Source: Glandiceps talaboti (Eukaryota > Hemichordata > Enteropneusta > Spengelidae). Taken from it: a stretch of 64,000 nt of DNA. Shown in pieces: positions 1 through 26,500 of the stretch (position 1 is the first letter of the stretch; each line of letters opens with the position of its first letter). Made by a program: the position numbers and the translations under genes. The stretch lies in contig NC_135563.1 in NCBI RefSeq assembly GCF_964340395.1, positions 11,908,151 to 11,972,150 on the forward strand, in the 5' to 3' direction. Under the pieces are notes generated by a model. It did not search any database, had not been told where the DNA came from, and saw nothing but the letters and a program-made list of their open reading frames with translations.

Positions 1-740
<740 letters not shown>

Positions 741-796
741 TTACGCTCTGCCACTGCGGTATAGAGCACTGTCTTAGCAGATTGATACTCACCGAG

Positions 797-926
<130 letters not shown>

Positions 927-1058
927 TGTGTATAGTGCAAAGCCTAGATATAAGTATTAGATTTATAGTTTGGATGACTTTTTTCATTACAATCGTATTT
1001 TCTATTTTCAAACGCTCGTATCGTAAAGAACGATGTTTTTGTGTTTACTTCTTTCCAG

Positions 1059-11852
<10,794 letters not shown>

Positions 11853-11963
11853 TGAAGCGATACCAGGAGAACTGGACCCTGAAATAGAGAGACATTACAC
11901 GTCATGTGCCTTGTTGGGGTTGTCACTATATAATATATATACATGCATGGAATCGAATTTTCA

Positions 11964-11969
11964 AATAAA
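11964..11969 (+). promoter_or_regulatory. Polyadenylation signal AATAAA of the plus-strand nAChR gene
   Basis: Canonical hexamer 112 nt after the stop codon, followed by a G/T-rich stretch (cttgtgagaggtttg) like a downstream element. It implies a 3' UTR of about 130 nt; cleavage position is inferred. Confidence 0.6.
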
Positions 11970-12082
11970 CTTGTGAGAGGTTTGATGGCAACAACTCACT
12001 ACTTGTATGTATTCATATCAACATCACTTTATTACGAAATTGCCAGACTTTGTTATTAAACACTGAACAATTCACAAGACCC

Positions 12083-12425
12083 CGGAAAATATCGATGAGA
12101 ATACCATGTATTCGGAAATTATCGGTTACAGCACCTCACTGGTATTTTTTTTTATATTAATGCGAGTACAATATATTCGGGAACTGTCGGTGACATTTAG
12201 AAATTGTCGGTGAGAGTACAAAATATTCGGAAAATGTCATTAGGGAATACAATATAATGAGTGAGAATTCATATATTCAGAAGCAGTCGATAGTAAGAGT
12301 AACGTATCTTCAACTATAGAGTACCGTACCTCAAATATGGCGGGGGGGGGGGGATGGACGAGTCGTCCATAGCCAGAAACAACGTGGAAAATGACGCCAA
12401 CTACTTCGGAAATTATCGGAAATAG
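12083..12425. repeat. Degenerate tandem repeat with TATTCGGAAATTRTCGGT-like core
   Basis: Six or seven imperfect copies of a core such as attcggaaattatcgg recur at irregular spacing, many about 50 bp (about 12083, 12109, 12172, 12200, 12224, 12272, 12404). A poly-G run interrupts at 12341-12353. It starts roughly 110 bp past the polyadenylation signal of the plus-strand gene. Confidence 0.55.
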
Positions 12426-12645
12426 TTCGTATATTCGTTGTCATGCAGAGGTGTACCACACCAAACAGTCTTATAAATGAATGTTGTGCATTCAGGAAAT
12501 ACTCGAATTCAAGTTTGACGTTCGCCATCCGGTAGACGGTGTAGCCTTGGACAAAAATAATTCGTTGGACGATATGCACAAGACGTGAGTTTGTCGAAGA
12601 ACACTATACACAAGCGTCTGTGACATTCATACGATGACATATCTG

Positions 12646-12835
12646 GAGCACGTCTACAACATTCCCTGTTGCAAGAAGAGAAATCCTCGTGAAACTGCAA
12701 GACAACGTTGACATCGTTGTGTTACCGATAACAGTTTGAGGAGCACGTCTACAACATTCCCTGTTGCAAGAAGAGAAATCCTCGTGAAACTGCAAGACAA
12801 CGTTGACGTCGTTGTGTTACCGATAACAGTTTGAG
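12646..12835. repeat. 95-bp exact tandem duplication
   Basis: Two head-to-tail 95-bp units, 12646-12740 and 12741-12835, differ at a single base (ttgacatcg versus ttgacgtcg). A fragment of the same phase (gagtg) follows. The near identity indicates a recent duplication. Confidence 0.95.
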
Positions 12836-14036
12836 GAGTGAATGAATAATAATGTTTAATACGAGGTTGACTGCTTTAAAATGAAACATTTTCCAGGGAT
12901 TCTTTTTCAATATGGAATTTTGGATATTTATATCTATATTTTTTAAACTAAGCTGTATTCCATAATCGTATATTGAATTCTTTTTTCATACTAACGATTA
13001 TAGTTTGCTATACGATTTTATAATTTAGTATAATAAGCATGCTATAATATTTGCTTTAATTTGATTTTAAAAATTATGTATTCTGACAGAATGCTAAGTT
13101 GTTAATGTGTAGGACGCGACTTGTGTCATATCATGTCCATTAATTATATACGGTATTATAGGGTGAAACACCAGCTTGACTTTGCGACCAATCTTGCACC
13201 TAATTAAGGGGGCTTTTTGAAGGATATTTATTTTAGGATATTTATTTTAGCATTACACTCTTGTATCGTCCATGTAGTTCAAGTTGCCATTCCTCATTTA
13301 TTGCAAAGCTTGTCCTTACATTGATGATCAGGAGCTTTGAATATTTTTTTCCCGAAACCCGATAGGGTTTTGATACTTTTGTTCAGACAATATGCTCGAT
13401 TTGAAGATGACGGATTTGTCTAACATGGCAATTCGGTCACATATTGGTCACTGATAGATTTTGGAGTGTACAGAAGTTTACTTCGGAGTCTATAGTTAAC
13501 GCTTAGTTTGGTAAGATTGAGTACTCATGATCGACAAGGAATTTAACACATACTTCTTCTCTCTTCCTTTTATATAGTTTCTTACTGTAGAACTAAGAAA
13601 TGTTGTTTTCCTTGCTTTTACGTTATGCTCAATATTCTGGTCGTTGAATTTATGTCATTCACCTGTTTTAGGCATACAAAAATTCTCGCCTGACATTAGT
13701 ACACTTACATGTACAATGTGGACATATGTAAATGTGTGGTGACGTCATTTACTTACGTGAGAAAGTGAGAGATCAAGCGAGACATACGAAACTACGTCAC
13801 GCGTGTATAGTTTGTTCTAAAGTAAATGAAAGCAAATGTCTCGTCACATCCGAATGCGAATACACTACAAACACTAAGGGCAGCAACAGAACTAAAGCGA
13901 GCAACTTCAAAAGATTCAATGACGGAATGTCTACTTAGCTTATCACTGGCGAAGTTACCATTGCCTGGGTTACTGGCACTGTTTTCCGACGGACAATTCC
14001 TTCTCCATTTGCCACAGACGAACCAAGCCCCTGTAT

Positions 14037-14259
14037 TTATTTGGTCGTCTCAACACACGTTGTCCCTGTGGTATCACTTTTCTCTCTATCGATTCTAATG
14101 ATAGTTTCCTTTGTTACGTTTTTCACCTGTTCTTTTTTCCGTCTAGTTGCTCTGGCTTCGTCTTTATGAGTAATTTTCCTTTCATCGTCAGAACCATCTA
14201 CAAGCTCGTGAGTTTCGTACTGTTCTACCAACCCAGTCTAGGTCGGATTTGTCGGCCAT
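14037..14259 (-). pseudogene. Degenerate short ORF, unrecognised
   Basis: On the minus strand an ATG at 14259 opens MADKSDLDWVG and hits a stop after 24 codons. In an adjacent frame an open segment (VEQYETHELVDGSDDERK, then a strongly charged Lys/Arg/Glu tail) runs to a stop at 14037. A one- or two-base frameshift near 14230 would join them. Upstream on the same strand lie an inverted CCAAT (14634-14638) and an E2F-like TTTTCCCGCC (14678-14687), in a stretch richer in CpG than its surroundings. I do not recognise the protein; it may be a decayed gene, a transposon fragment or chance. Confidence 0.25.
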
Positions 14260-15526
14260 ATGAATACATTTATGCCTGTGTGCTGATAGCTCCGTGAATA
14301 CTGGTGGTTCGTTGTTCTTTCAAAGCGGATACTATATCTGACTCTGAGAGAACTCACGTTGGCTGCTTTCAATGCTTTGCTGTAAGCCTAGGAAAGTGGC
14401 GGTCATCAGCTTTTCAAGATCCAAAATTAGTGTTTCACTGCTTTTTCCGATGGCGTCTTGGACCTGTCTGTGCACGATGGATTTCAGAGTGCGTTTCAAC
14501 AGAAATAGTTAAACTGAATAAACGTGCACAGACACTAAGAGATCTAGAGACCGCTAGACTGCCGACAAACCGTGCATGCAACGACTTTAATACAACAACC
14601 ATACACCTGTCACACCTGGCGTTCCTACTCCTAATTGGCTGCTAAGCCATTTGAACCTGCTTGCGGATAAGACAACATTTTCCCGCCATTCGGTTTATAG
14701 CATTCTCTGTGGATTCTTCACTCAAGACTCATTCACCCACAGGATCAGTGATGAATGAGGTCAACTTGCCTTTGAATTAATATAAAGAGGTAAACCACCT
14801 TAAAAAAAACAAACCATTCAGTATTCGAAACACACAACTCACCATTGTAAATGTTGAAACTGATTAAGACATTTTTGAATTATGCTTTGTATATAGTCAC
14901 TTTACGTTCTGTATCATACTATTTGAATGTAACCTTTTAATATAACGAAAACTTTAATATTGGGTATCTCAGCGTGGAGGGCGCACTCGGGTCTGCTCCG
15001 TAGTGATTTTAAAATCGAATTCAAATCATACGTGTATAGGTTTGTCTTCTGAATTTTTAGAGACGCTGCTATAAGAAAGCATGATGATAAAAGAAAGCAA
15101 TTTATTGACAGCTAAACCTTGTCTGGGATTAAAATGCATTTACGTTATTTAATCATAGCTTCTTAATGGACATTCAAGATATTTTTTCTCAGTATGCCCC
15201 TGATAATGTGTACTATAACACGGGCATCAGTCAGGTAGCAAATCAGTTTTATATTTTTTCTGTTGTGATTGCAAAGACCAGCGACAAAAGCGACAAAGAA
15301 GTGACGCTAACAATGACATATAATAATAACAGATATATTCGTAAGCAATAAACGATAAGCTTAGTAAAATAATGAATGTCTCTCGTATTATGTATAATGA
15401 CAACGAGTGTGAGTATTTCTCTATGACTTGTAAAGATTTGACTTTTTAAGAAAATGTAAATATTTCTAGGTGTGCTTTTTATACAATACACATTTCATTG
15501 ACAGACACATAGGTATAAATGTGAAC

Positions 15527-16314
<788 letters not shown>

Positions 16315-19300
16315 ATGTGATTGGAATTTAAATTAAGGTGTTTGTGCGCACGCGTGTGTGTGTAAAGAGTTTGGACGTGAAACACTGTCAAATCTTTGGT
16401 TGACGGACGCCAACTATTAGTTGCAAATCTGTCTCCTAGTCGTCATGTTTATCAAAGGCGTCGTTAATTTTTTTCTACCAGACTACAACTTGATCGTTCG
16501 TGTGACTATTTCAACTGAATATTGTAGGTATTACATAAAAACCTTATCGACCAGGTCTCGACATACAAATCAATAAAGGAAGTATTAGAGTGGCAAGCAT
16601 ACATTATATATAAATTCCATCCCTCATACAAGCATGTGTGGAGTAGCCTATGGGAAAAATTAATAGAATAGGAACGGTTAACATGGAGATCACTTGAGGA
16701 GTCAGACGCAATTTTTGTATGGATGAATGTTTTGTTTCCAAACCTTTTAAATAGGTCGTACAAAAGAAACCCCATCCTCACCGATGTTACATTTACAACA
16801 GTTTCAATATCAAAGACTTTCATTAACGAAATAATTGAAGAACTGTAGAATCACCAAGTTATTCATGGGTTGTAATTTGGAAAATGGACAATGAATATTG
16901 ACGTTTTAATTTACCAAAAAGATGGCTGATATGTCTCGTTATATGTATCTAGTTGCACATGAAATTCTAGAGCGGAAGTGCCCTTCTGCATTTAGTGTAT
17001 GACCGATTTCCTCACTGTCTGTCATGATTTGTAGTCAAATCTCTCTTTTCTAAAAAATATTAATCGCTCAAACCTTGAACAATATAATACTACCTACACG
17101 TACACATCGTCTCAAACTACATTGTCTTTTACGACACCGGCCAAGATGCACCATTGTTTCTTCTATGCGTCATTAGAAAAATATGGTATGGTTTGCGAGA
17201 ATGTATATAACCCTCACAACCGGAACCTCACGCTCCTACATTTTCTTGTTATCCATGGCTGCCCTCATCGGCTATTTGTGCCCTATCACAACATTTATGT
17301 CACATAGTCGCAATTGTTTTTGAAGTGCATTTTTGTGAGGCACGATGTTCGAGGTGTTGATAATAATTGACTTATCAGTAGAATACACCGATTCAGAATT
17401 TAAATATATTGCATTAAATTATGATTATATACAATTCAACCAAAACCTAGTGCAGCGCATACAAATCTAGAATTTGCATGTCAACCATCCGACCAGCGTC
17501 CCCTACAGACATTGCCACCAAACAGGTAGAAATTGTTATTCCAAATCGTAGCATTTATGAAACAATCTGGTCCTAAACACAATTGTTATCGTTTGTGTTT
17601 GAACGCTAAGGTATTCTGATAAGTCCAATATGGTTCCTACTTGAAAAACTTGACAGGAAGTAGTAACGGGTATTTACATCAACTTGCGCGCGCACAACTT
17701 TGCAACTTGAAATTCGACAAGTGTATCGTCCGATAACGATTCATTAACAAAACCTATATCGGGTAAGACCAATTTCCTCACCATTGGTAAATGATTCACA
17801 TCAATAAAAAAAACTACACACACTTTAACGAAAGAAGGTGTTTTATAAATGAATCATTTAAGGGTATTAGAATGCGAGACAAAGCACAGCTTTTACTTTT
17901 GAATGTAGTGTTGTTTATCCTCAATGTACAATACTGTAACAGCACAGACGTTCCTCTTGCAAACTACAGTGCAGTGTATTAGCGCTTCACAGGTTGAAAA
18001 CTCCATGATTACAACGACTATTCGGAACGCCCTCAATGGCGCAAAGCGATAAAACTTATTTTCAGTATTATAGGCTTTTATATTATATTAAAGTACTCAA
18101 TAATAATTGTACACTGTACTAATCCCAGAGCACAGCATAATACTGGTAATCGCAACGCTTGTCTATTCTTCCTAGATTAAAGGGAAACTATGTAAACCTG
18201 TAAGACCTAAAAGATCTATAAAAGCTAGGAAATTTGCGAACTGTATCTCATCTAACATTGTTGAACAAAGCGTTACTAACAACTCAAAGTGCTTTGAAAT
18301 TGACAATTGTAAAACTGCTCAATACAAACAGTCATTCTTTGTAAAAAACACTAGTAGACTGGAACCATCTGGACAATAGTGCTGTGTGCGCTAAATCTTG
18401 TGACGCCTTTAAAATGGCAGTCAGTGTCAAAAACCATTCTGACTAAATACTCTCCCCCGGTGTGTTATTCCTTACCCAGGACCTACACCGTAACTATACA
18501 GATACAGATATGTATAAACGCAATTTTAAGTAATGTGATTGAATAAACAGACTGAGGAATTAGGCATTTTCGACAGGTTCCAATCTGTGTTAGTTGCGCC
18601 ATTATTACACTTGTCCGCACTAGTAGTATCTAAGAAGTATGGCACCAAGCATAATGTGTGACATAACGTCTAAAAATGAAGAAGAATGAATGAAATAGCA
18701 TTGTAATTGGAACATTGTATTTAAGGCGAACGTATTGAGTATAATTGAAATAGTCGTTCTGTCAGATGCAGTTACACACTGTTAAGATGAAGTACAAATG
18801 ATTTGTTCGAATATGAAATGTAAAAGAAGAGAACTAACTTGTGTATGTATAAATGAAATGTTTTGTAATACAAGGGCGTAACAAATAGTTATTTTACATG
18901 TATACATATACATATCACTTGTTGGTCCTGAAACAACGCCAACATAATGCTCGCAATAACAAGGAAATTTTGCGCTATTAGTAACGTTGCTTACTGCTTC
19001 CCAGTGTCGCATATGATATGCATCTGGCACTATTGTGTATACGTCAGCTGAAAACAATGTGAAACAAATTTTGTGATGCTACAAGTTATTAATATACATT
19101 TGCATGGAAAACAGTCGACACTATTTAATGTTCTCAAAGTCACCCAATTCTTGCTATCGGTGCGATAATTTGATAAAAGTGTCTGATAAAAAGTTTGGTG
19201 CGATCAATTCTCAAGTAACTTAACAAATCATAAGTTGTACCATTCAAAACATGGGTCAACATGACTTCCTCTGATCACCAAAGTATGCAAATAAATTACG

Positions 19301-19381
19301 CAAAACGTCACTCTCGTAGTAGCTGACGCAACGATATACTCTTTGTATGTAGAACAAAAAAATCAACAACAACAATAAACC

Positions 19382-19400
19382 CACACACACACACACACAC
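19382..19400. repeat. Short (CA)n
   Basis: Nineteen bases of CA dinucleotide in intergenic sequence. Confidence 0.8.
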
Positions 19401-19514
19401 CCGAAGTTCAATAAATATTACACAAGCCATATGATGCAATTTTTCCTGTTATCACCATTTTGTCAATTTATTTTCTTAGTGATTAATACTCTTTACACTT
19501 TCACGATATTTCAC

Positions 19515-19527
19515 AGGTCAAAGGTCA
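19515..19527 (+). promoter_or_regulatory. Perfect DR1 nuclear-receptor motif
   Basis: AGGTCA, one base, AGGTCA. This is the consensus for HNF4, COUP-TF or RXR dimers. It sits mid-intergenic, about 3.4 kb downstream of the minus-strand gene end and 7.6 kb past the plus-strand one. Occupancy is unknown. Confidence 0.3.
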
Positions 19528-22500
19528 AAGTAAATAGAACATGAACTGATAAAAACTGACTTCAGAGTTAACCACTGTATGCAGCGTAATGGAGATTTAT
19601 CTATTCGAAACAAAATCATTAGTAGCCATTCTAAAATATATGCTGGTGAAGAAGGCACAGTGAAAACACTTCTGGCTATTAGCTTTGGATAAATAAAAAT
19701 GTCCTAACTCCAAGTTTTAGCTTTACTGCATATATATTTAGGTAATCTATATTTTGATATGGGCAGTAGTATGTCAGATTCTAAGTCAAATCATTTTAAG
19801 ACAATTTCATGTTATTGCGTAGATCTTGTGTATTTTCAAAATGTGTAAACTGAGTAAGTCTGACATTTAAAGAAGTGATTACAGGTTGACAGCAATGTAT
19901 ATTCCTATAAGTACATAGTAATACATGGTATATCAAAACATTTTCAATATGAACATGTCTTCTGACTCACGAGACAAGCCAATACGCAGTGAAATGTATA
20001 TCATAAGCTTTTAAATGAATCCGGCCGCAGACGTAGTGCCGATCCCATTTCATATCACGGAGGTCACGAACTCATTGCTCTATATCGCGTAATGGCGCCA
20101 TACAAACTATTCTCAGAATGACGTAATGACAACAAATAATTATATCGTATGTACAGCCAGGTAAGTTATGACGTCATATAACTAAGTTAAATTTACGATT
20201 AATGTATGGAAGTGTCTCTTCTTAGTTTTCTGAAAAAAAGTTCTGAATCTGTCAAGCCATCAAAATGATAATTAACACCAAAATGTGAAAATATATACCT
20301 TTAAAGAAAACAATTTTGTATCTGTGGATTGCATTTAAAATTTAAATCATGAGCCATACGTGGTAATTAGGGGATCACCTGAAGTAGTTTTTGTCTCTAC
20401 AGGGTATCAAACAAGAGTAATAATCATAAATGGTAAATTACCATATCATAGTATGAACAATAAAGGCTATATTACAGATCTAAATCTTTACTCCAACAAC
20501 GATGGCCATACGTATGAATTCAACAAAATGACAATCACGTATATAATAGTAATACGTCCATTTACCACAAAATACAAACCTATTGAGACAGCTCTCGACA
20601 GCAGAAAATGGCGACAGAAATTCTTAAATCGGCGGAAATTGTGAACTGCACTCTGCAGTGTCAAAGTGCCCTGAGTATTTTAGATGTTCTATCTGTATAT
20701 GAGATAAAGTATTCCCCATATACAAAGATTTGAAAACATGAATGCTATTTTCACTCGTTTTATACAAAGATTGTTTACTCATCATATTGTTTGTAATCAG
20801 CATGACCAGAAATATTGCATAAATTCGACAGAAGGGTACGGTCTGATTTATATCACATTCTCACATTGGTCATTCACATGTTCGGTACAAATGTGAACCG
20901 ATTACATCAAATCACACAAATGCCACTCGAAATCGCGAGATAATAGTCCATTTGTAAACCTGCCATGCATGTCACGTAAGCATTAATTTTCACCAACTTT
21001 GAGGTATCATAGCCATATTTACTTCTAACAGTGATTGTGCGCAAGATTATTTTTTATTTGTGGAATCGAATATTTCTACATCTGTTTCGTCATCCAAGGA
21101 CATCTAAACGTTGTGAAATCTCACCTCACCCTACATCTTAATGCAATGCACAATTGAGATTTATATGACAGTGTAACAGTAATTATATTCATTTCAGTAT
21201 TCCTACGTCTTCCCTTTAATCATTATTCATGTATATAAATTTGACATCATGCCATTTTGGAGAATCCCTCGTTGGAGTTCGCATCATTATAATATATTAA
21301 ACAATGAAATCAAATGGTCCCGAATCGTCATTTTATAAATGCACTGTGTATTCATATCTTGGCCTTCAAATATATCATTCTTACTTTGAATTTGTAAATT
21401 CGGTGCGTCGTCATGCTGTCGCACGTAAAATCGTTTACAACTCAAGCAAACTTCATTAAATATTCATATTATCTTTAGCCGTTTACATTTGCATACCTTC
21501 ATTCTGAATAAACGATGAGAACAAGTCTATTTATTAATTAAATATATACAATATCACGCTTACTGTAATTATGCCTCGATAAGCTTTGTGAAATGGGTGA
21601 CTGGGTGTTTGGCACAAAGCTTGCAAAAATGAAGACAATGTAACACAACACAACACTGCAGCAAAATAGAAATATCATTTTTGTCTTAATATTGCAACTA
21701 CAACACTGCAACACATGGAAATAACTGAACACTGCACGCATAATTAGGTGTTGTACGGTGTTAACCATGCTTAGCCATAAAAAAATTACAATGCACTTGT
21801 CACTAAAACGGTTGTAAAAGACCCTCTATAAGAACATTCTCAGATGTGACAGAGCGCTAAATATCTCGAAACCCTCGAAGCGAGTGTCGTAAAGATGCCA
21901 CTGACAAGGAGACTACTCCCATGGCGATTTTGTTATGCCGGTGATACTATAGTCGGAGAAATGCTAAATCAGTGGTGACATGACAAGAATGTGACAAGAC
22001 ATCACTGACCGTCGTCAAAATATTACACAAAATTTAGCTTGGAAAGACATTTCAAGTTCAGTACTGTTTGTTAACACTACATGACTAAGTTGTAGGTAAA
22101 TGCTAGAAATTGTGCAGTCTTAAGATGATGTCTGATTGTGACATAACAGTATGCTAACACAACAATGTATGTGAAATCACGTGCATGGTGTACGAAGAAA
22201 TGCTTGGCACCTGTCACACTAATTCTCCTAAACTCTAATTATTGAAATCTAATAAATCCAATTATTGTTATGATATGAAGTTTCTTACCGAATATCGTTA
22301 GGTGTTCGATTTCCAAATTCAAACTTTAAGAAAACACGAATGAAGTGCTTTATCATGTCGACCCTATTTCTATTTCAGTGTCGTCAACTGTTTGGTAATG
22401 AACATATATACAAAACTCTGTTCGGTGCAGGCGAAGCTATGTTCCTCTGTGCTACTCTTGACGTCAGGGCACGATCGATTCCTTTCAATGGATTGAAGGA

Positions 22501-22869
22501 ATCAACTTGAAGGCTGACCCCTCTGTGTACACACTTCTTTAGGGCATCATCAAATATTGATGGCTGGTACGTACGTTGATGGAGCTGGCAAGTGTACTTT
22601 ATTGTGTAAAACAGTATGGAACATGATGGAAAATTTGGTCATTTCTTCTACGGATGTAGAATTATTTACTAAATATATTTGAAGAAAATGTGAATTTAAA
22701 ACGCCAATTGTTAGTCAGTCTACTGTGATGGTTCTACAATTGCAACATTCCAAAGCATAGTTTAGTTTCCGGAGGCAGGCTAAAAGAATGTTCAGGTAAT
22801 GTGTGGCAGATATAACGACCATCCTGTTTGCTTGGAAAACATACACTCTATTGTCTGTGTTGTAATAGG

Positions 22870-22875
22870 TTTATT
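22870..22875 (-). promoter_or_regulatory. Polyadenylation signal AATAAA of the minus-strand nAChR gene
   Basis: Minus-strand AATAAA 84 nt after the stop codon. It is the first canonical hexamer downstream of the last exon, so a short 3' UTR is inferred. Confidence 0.5.
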
Positions 22876-22958
22876 CATAAGTTTCAGTTCAGCAAGGCCG
22901 CCTACGATAAATTGCGTATCCGTTTAACTCTGCCTCACGTTGCCTTTCGCAACACATG

Positions 22959-23566
22959 TTACCATGGTATCTGGCAAACAATTACAAGCACGGTACAAAC
23001 TGTTCCACAGAGATACAGCAGTAAACATACCCGGTCGATAACCTTTGCAATCCTTTTCCATTCTTTTTGGTATTTGAACTTTTCGACTTGCTTTTCACTA
23101 TGCTTGTTCAAGAGTCTAAGTTCTCGTAAAATTTGTGTCAAGAGTGTAATGCTTTCTCTGTCCTCCGGATTTGAAGATATGTTGGAGGTATATTTTGTCC
23201 TATTTGTATGGTTAATCCTCGGACTACTGTTCATGTTGCTCCGAAAGGCTGAGCTGAGCCTTAACATTGGTATTGGAGATTCTGGACATTGTAAAGAGTC
23301 ACTATCCATCCCGTTCATTGCAGTTAACGGTATAAGTTCAGCATTTCTTTTAGCCTCGAGGTCATGATGACTCTGGCTCATTTTCGGCCTGTCCTGGTTA
23401 ATGTTAACATTCAGAAACCATCCAACATAGCCTACGATGTACCTTTTAGCCCAGTTAGGGACTGGGAGACTGTCTTTATCAGGTCCCCGGTAATATAGAT
23501 TCACAACCAATACGTTCATTGCGAGTGACACTGAAATAAGTATCATTGTTGCTGCATAGTACTGAC
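22959..23566 (-). CDS. nAChR minus-strand gene, last exon (M3, cytoplasmic loop, M4)
   Basis: Begins after CCTTTTTTCAG with GQYYAATMILISVSLAM (M3), then a Ser/Asn-rich loop with several NxS/T sequons that should be cytoplasmic. An amphipathic stretch (EDRESITLLTQILRELR) and M4 follow, ending CQIPW and a stop. The whole M3-M4 region is one exon, as in the plus-strand gene. Confidence 0.94.
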
Positions 23567-26500
23567 CTGAAAAAAGGAGAAAAGATGAATATAATTTAAA
23601 AACATCTTCCGTTGTGCTATAAGTACATGTACTACCACTATCGTTAAAGGAAACATATCGTGTTTCAGAATAGACTCAAATAGTGTAGTGTATCTTCATG
23701 AATGAACTAGAACATTATATTAATAGGACAAGCAAAACTTGTGTACATTATTAGAACAGGCTATATTTAGTGAATTCATAATAAACACCCAAAGAATGGC
23801 AATCAATGCTGTAAATTTTTGAAAATAATTGTTAAATTTCTGAGATCAGATTTAGTGTTGTACTTATTTTTTAACCTAAACGCGACTAGGGACTGTACTA
23901 TTTCAGGATTAAAAGTCTTTGTAAAAAACGTTATTTAGAAATATCGACATCGACTTGACAACACACGTGCCTCTGACGACAACTGTAATTGTTCTGGAGT
24001 AGAATCTTAGACTTTTATATTTTTTGCTAGTAAGATTGATAACTTTCATACGTGCATGTACGTCATGTTTATTTAAAATTGTTATCATTAAGTGATCACA
24101 TATATTGTATTAAACAGTATCTTTTCTCGACCACGGTGCCGTGTTTATTCTACAAATTGTGTACGAATTGAAAGATAAAAAATAGTTAATATTGAACAGT
24201 AAGAACTGTAAGAAAGTGAATGTATATTTGTATGGTAACAATGAAGTGAGTACTCATTAAGGTGCATTGGGGATATGAGTTTAGCGTTTGTATTACACAT
24301 CTGTTTACTATACGTCAAAGGAGTAAGACAACTCCATCAGCAGATTGACAATTTGAAAATAAATAAGAGAAATGTTTACAGCTAACTTCTTCTGACCTAC
24401 AGTATTTAAGCACTTGTCAAGTATTTGTTGCAAAAACACTCAAAACAGCCCCTCTACAAAGGCCAAAGCAATACGGTGTTTAAACATTGCAAGCTGGTCT
24501 TTCTAGATGACACAGTCCCCCCCCCCCAGGTACTCTACGTCTATGTTAGTCGTAATTTGTTTTGTTAAATTGTTGTAATTAAGGTAAAGTCCAAGTTTAA
24601 ATGTAAGGATACCAACAGAGGGGTCATATAAGCAGAAGGGTAATACCTTATGCTATAGGAGTAGACACTTGAATGAAATTTCTATATCTTATGGTTCCAG
24701 AGTTGTTATAGAAATTGATGATTTTTACATGCAATGTCTCTGTAATTAGTCAAAAAAGTGATCCCCACAATTAATTCATGTGTGTGTGTCTCCCTTGTTC
24801 TCACTTTCCTGTGCCCAAGGTCTTATAAAATATTGCTCACATTTAAATACCTGCAATATGCAAGACTTAACTTGAATTTGATAATTGATTCAGTAAGACA
24901 GCTCCAGGTCAACGTGTACGTGCAAAGGATGATACTTTTTTTCGTAATTATGTTTATTTTGCCATAGGAAATTGGGTTTTGTGATAGTCTAAAATAACTT
25001 GTGTGAAAAAATAGCCAGTCTAGTCCAGTCACAGAGCACCTCAGGAAGTACTTCTCATTTGCTTATAGATAAGCCAGATTTGGACAGTTACGACTTAAAT
25101 CCAGGAAAATAATTGGCTTCTTCAGTGTGTCTGTACATGTAAAGCCACTATGGCCGGGTCAGGTCAACTTCACAACGGTTTTTGCCAGAATGCGACATTG
25201 ACTATTTGATACCTCAAGCATATTTCAACCATATTCCTTTGAACTGGACACTAACAGTAATGATAGTGTTTTGGCATCATTTAAATACTAAAAAGTGTCT
25301 GTGATATGCAAGAAATGGCTTAATTTTGGTAACTGACCTTGAAGATCAAAGTCAAGGTCAACGTTTAAGTTTTTATCAGAAAGCCCATACAATATTGGGG
25401 TAGACACTTGAGTGGTTGGAGTCTCTATGTTAGATAACGTTTCAGTTATGCAGTTAAAATTGCTATTTAACTATATATATGGTCGCGATTCAGACAAGTT
25501 TGCATAAGTCACAAAACAAAGTGACAAACATATGTTGCATGAGATGTGTTATCATTATTTCAGCTTTGAATGAAATTGGGAATTGTATGTCTGAGAATTT
25601 ACGTATTACGGACGGACGGCACCCGTTCTAATAGTTCTCTTCGAGGACTAGAACGATGAATACTTCTTGGTTCTTGACCTTCATGTAAGTCCCTTTTATT
25701 TCCCTAGTGATACTTGTACATAATTCATCAAATTATCGTACGCTGACAAGCAATTCGTTTGTCTTTGGGGCCAATCAATAGTTTGACAAAATACAAACAT
25801 TTAAATGAATAAAATAAAACAAAATCAAGACCTAACTACCCTACTTCCGAGGGCATGTTATCGAAAACACATGATTATTTATTCCGCCTAATTGATATTT
25901 CGAGCAAGGCATTGAATGTTTTCATGGCGTTTATACCCCAAATTCATATCGAATTAATGTGGGTATGTTGTCAAACTGAATGTTTTAGAGCAAATGGTGC
26001 GCAAGTTATCACACAGTTATTTCAATTGTCTTGTATGTTAGAGTCTGTAGGGATCTCCAGACTCAAGAATGTTATCATTTTATTACTCTGTAATCTGGAG
26101 TCACTAATATTCTAATATAAGAATTACCAATTCGCATTTCTGTACAAAAAAGCTATCTATTCGAAGAAAATCCCCTTTTTCATGGTAAAAATATCGTTAG
26201 GGATCTCGACACATTTGCATTTAAATGAAACTTTCCCCTGTTATCGATGTGGTATCCATAATTCTATAATTGTTCGAGACTTGTCAGGATTTAAGCGTAT
26301 GATACGGTTGACTGCTTAATTATTGTAAACTGCTGATGCTTCATATGGCAGTGGTGCTGTGGACAGGATTGTATATAATAATCTTTATTTTTATGCAGGA
26401 TAGTTCTTTAAGTTGTAAACCCTTGTCTCTCAAGAAGTCCAGTGACAGCCATCCCTGTTGGGTTCAGTGTTGCGACCATGAGAAGTGGGAGTTGCGGAGG

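Noticed and set aside
17872-17982. 36-codon ORF with a signal-peptide-like start (MRDKAQLLLLNVVLF)
   Set aside because: It ends almost at once, no donor site continues it convincingly and no following exon is recognisable.
22828-23367. 179-codon plus-strand frame
   Set aside because: Antisense shadow of the last exon of the minus-strand receptor gene. The plus-strand frames at 27682-28128 and 26336-26686 are likewise shadows of the Cys-loop and M1-M2 exons.
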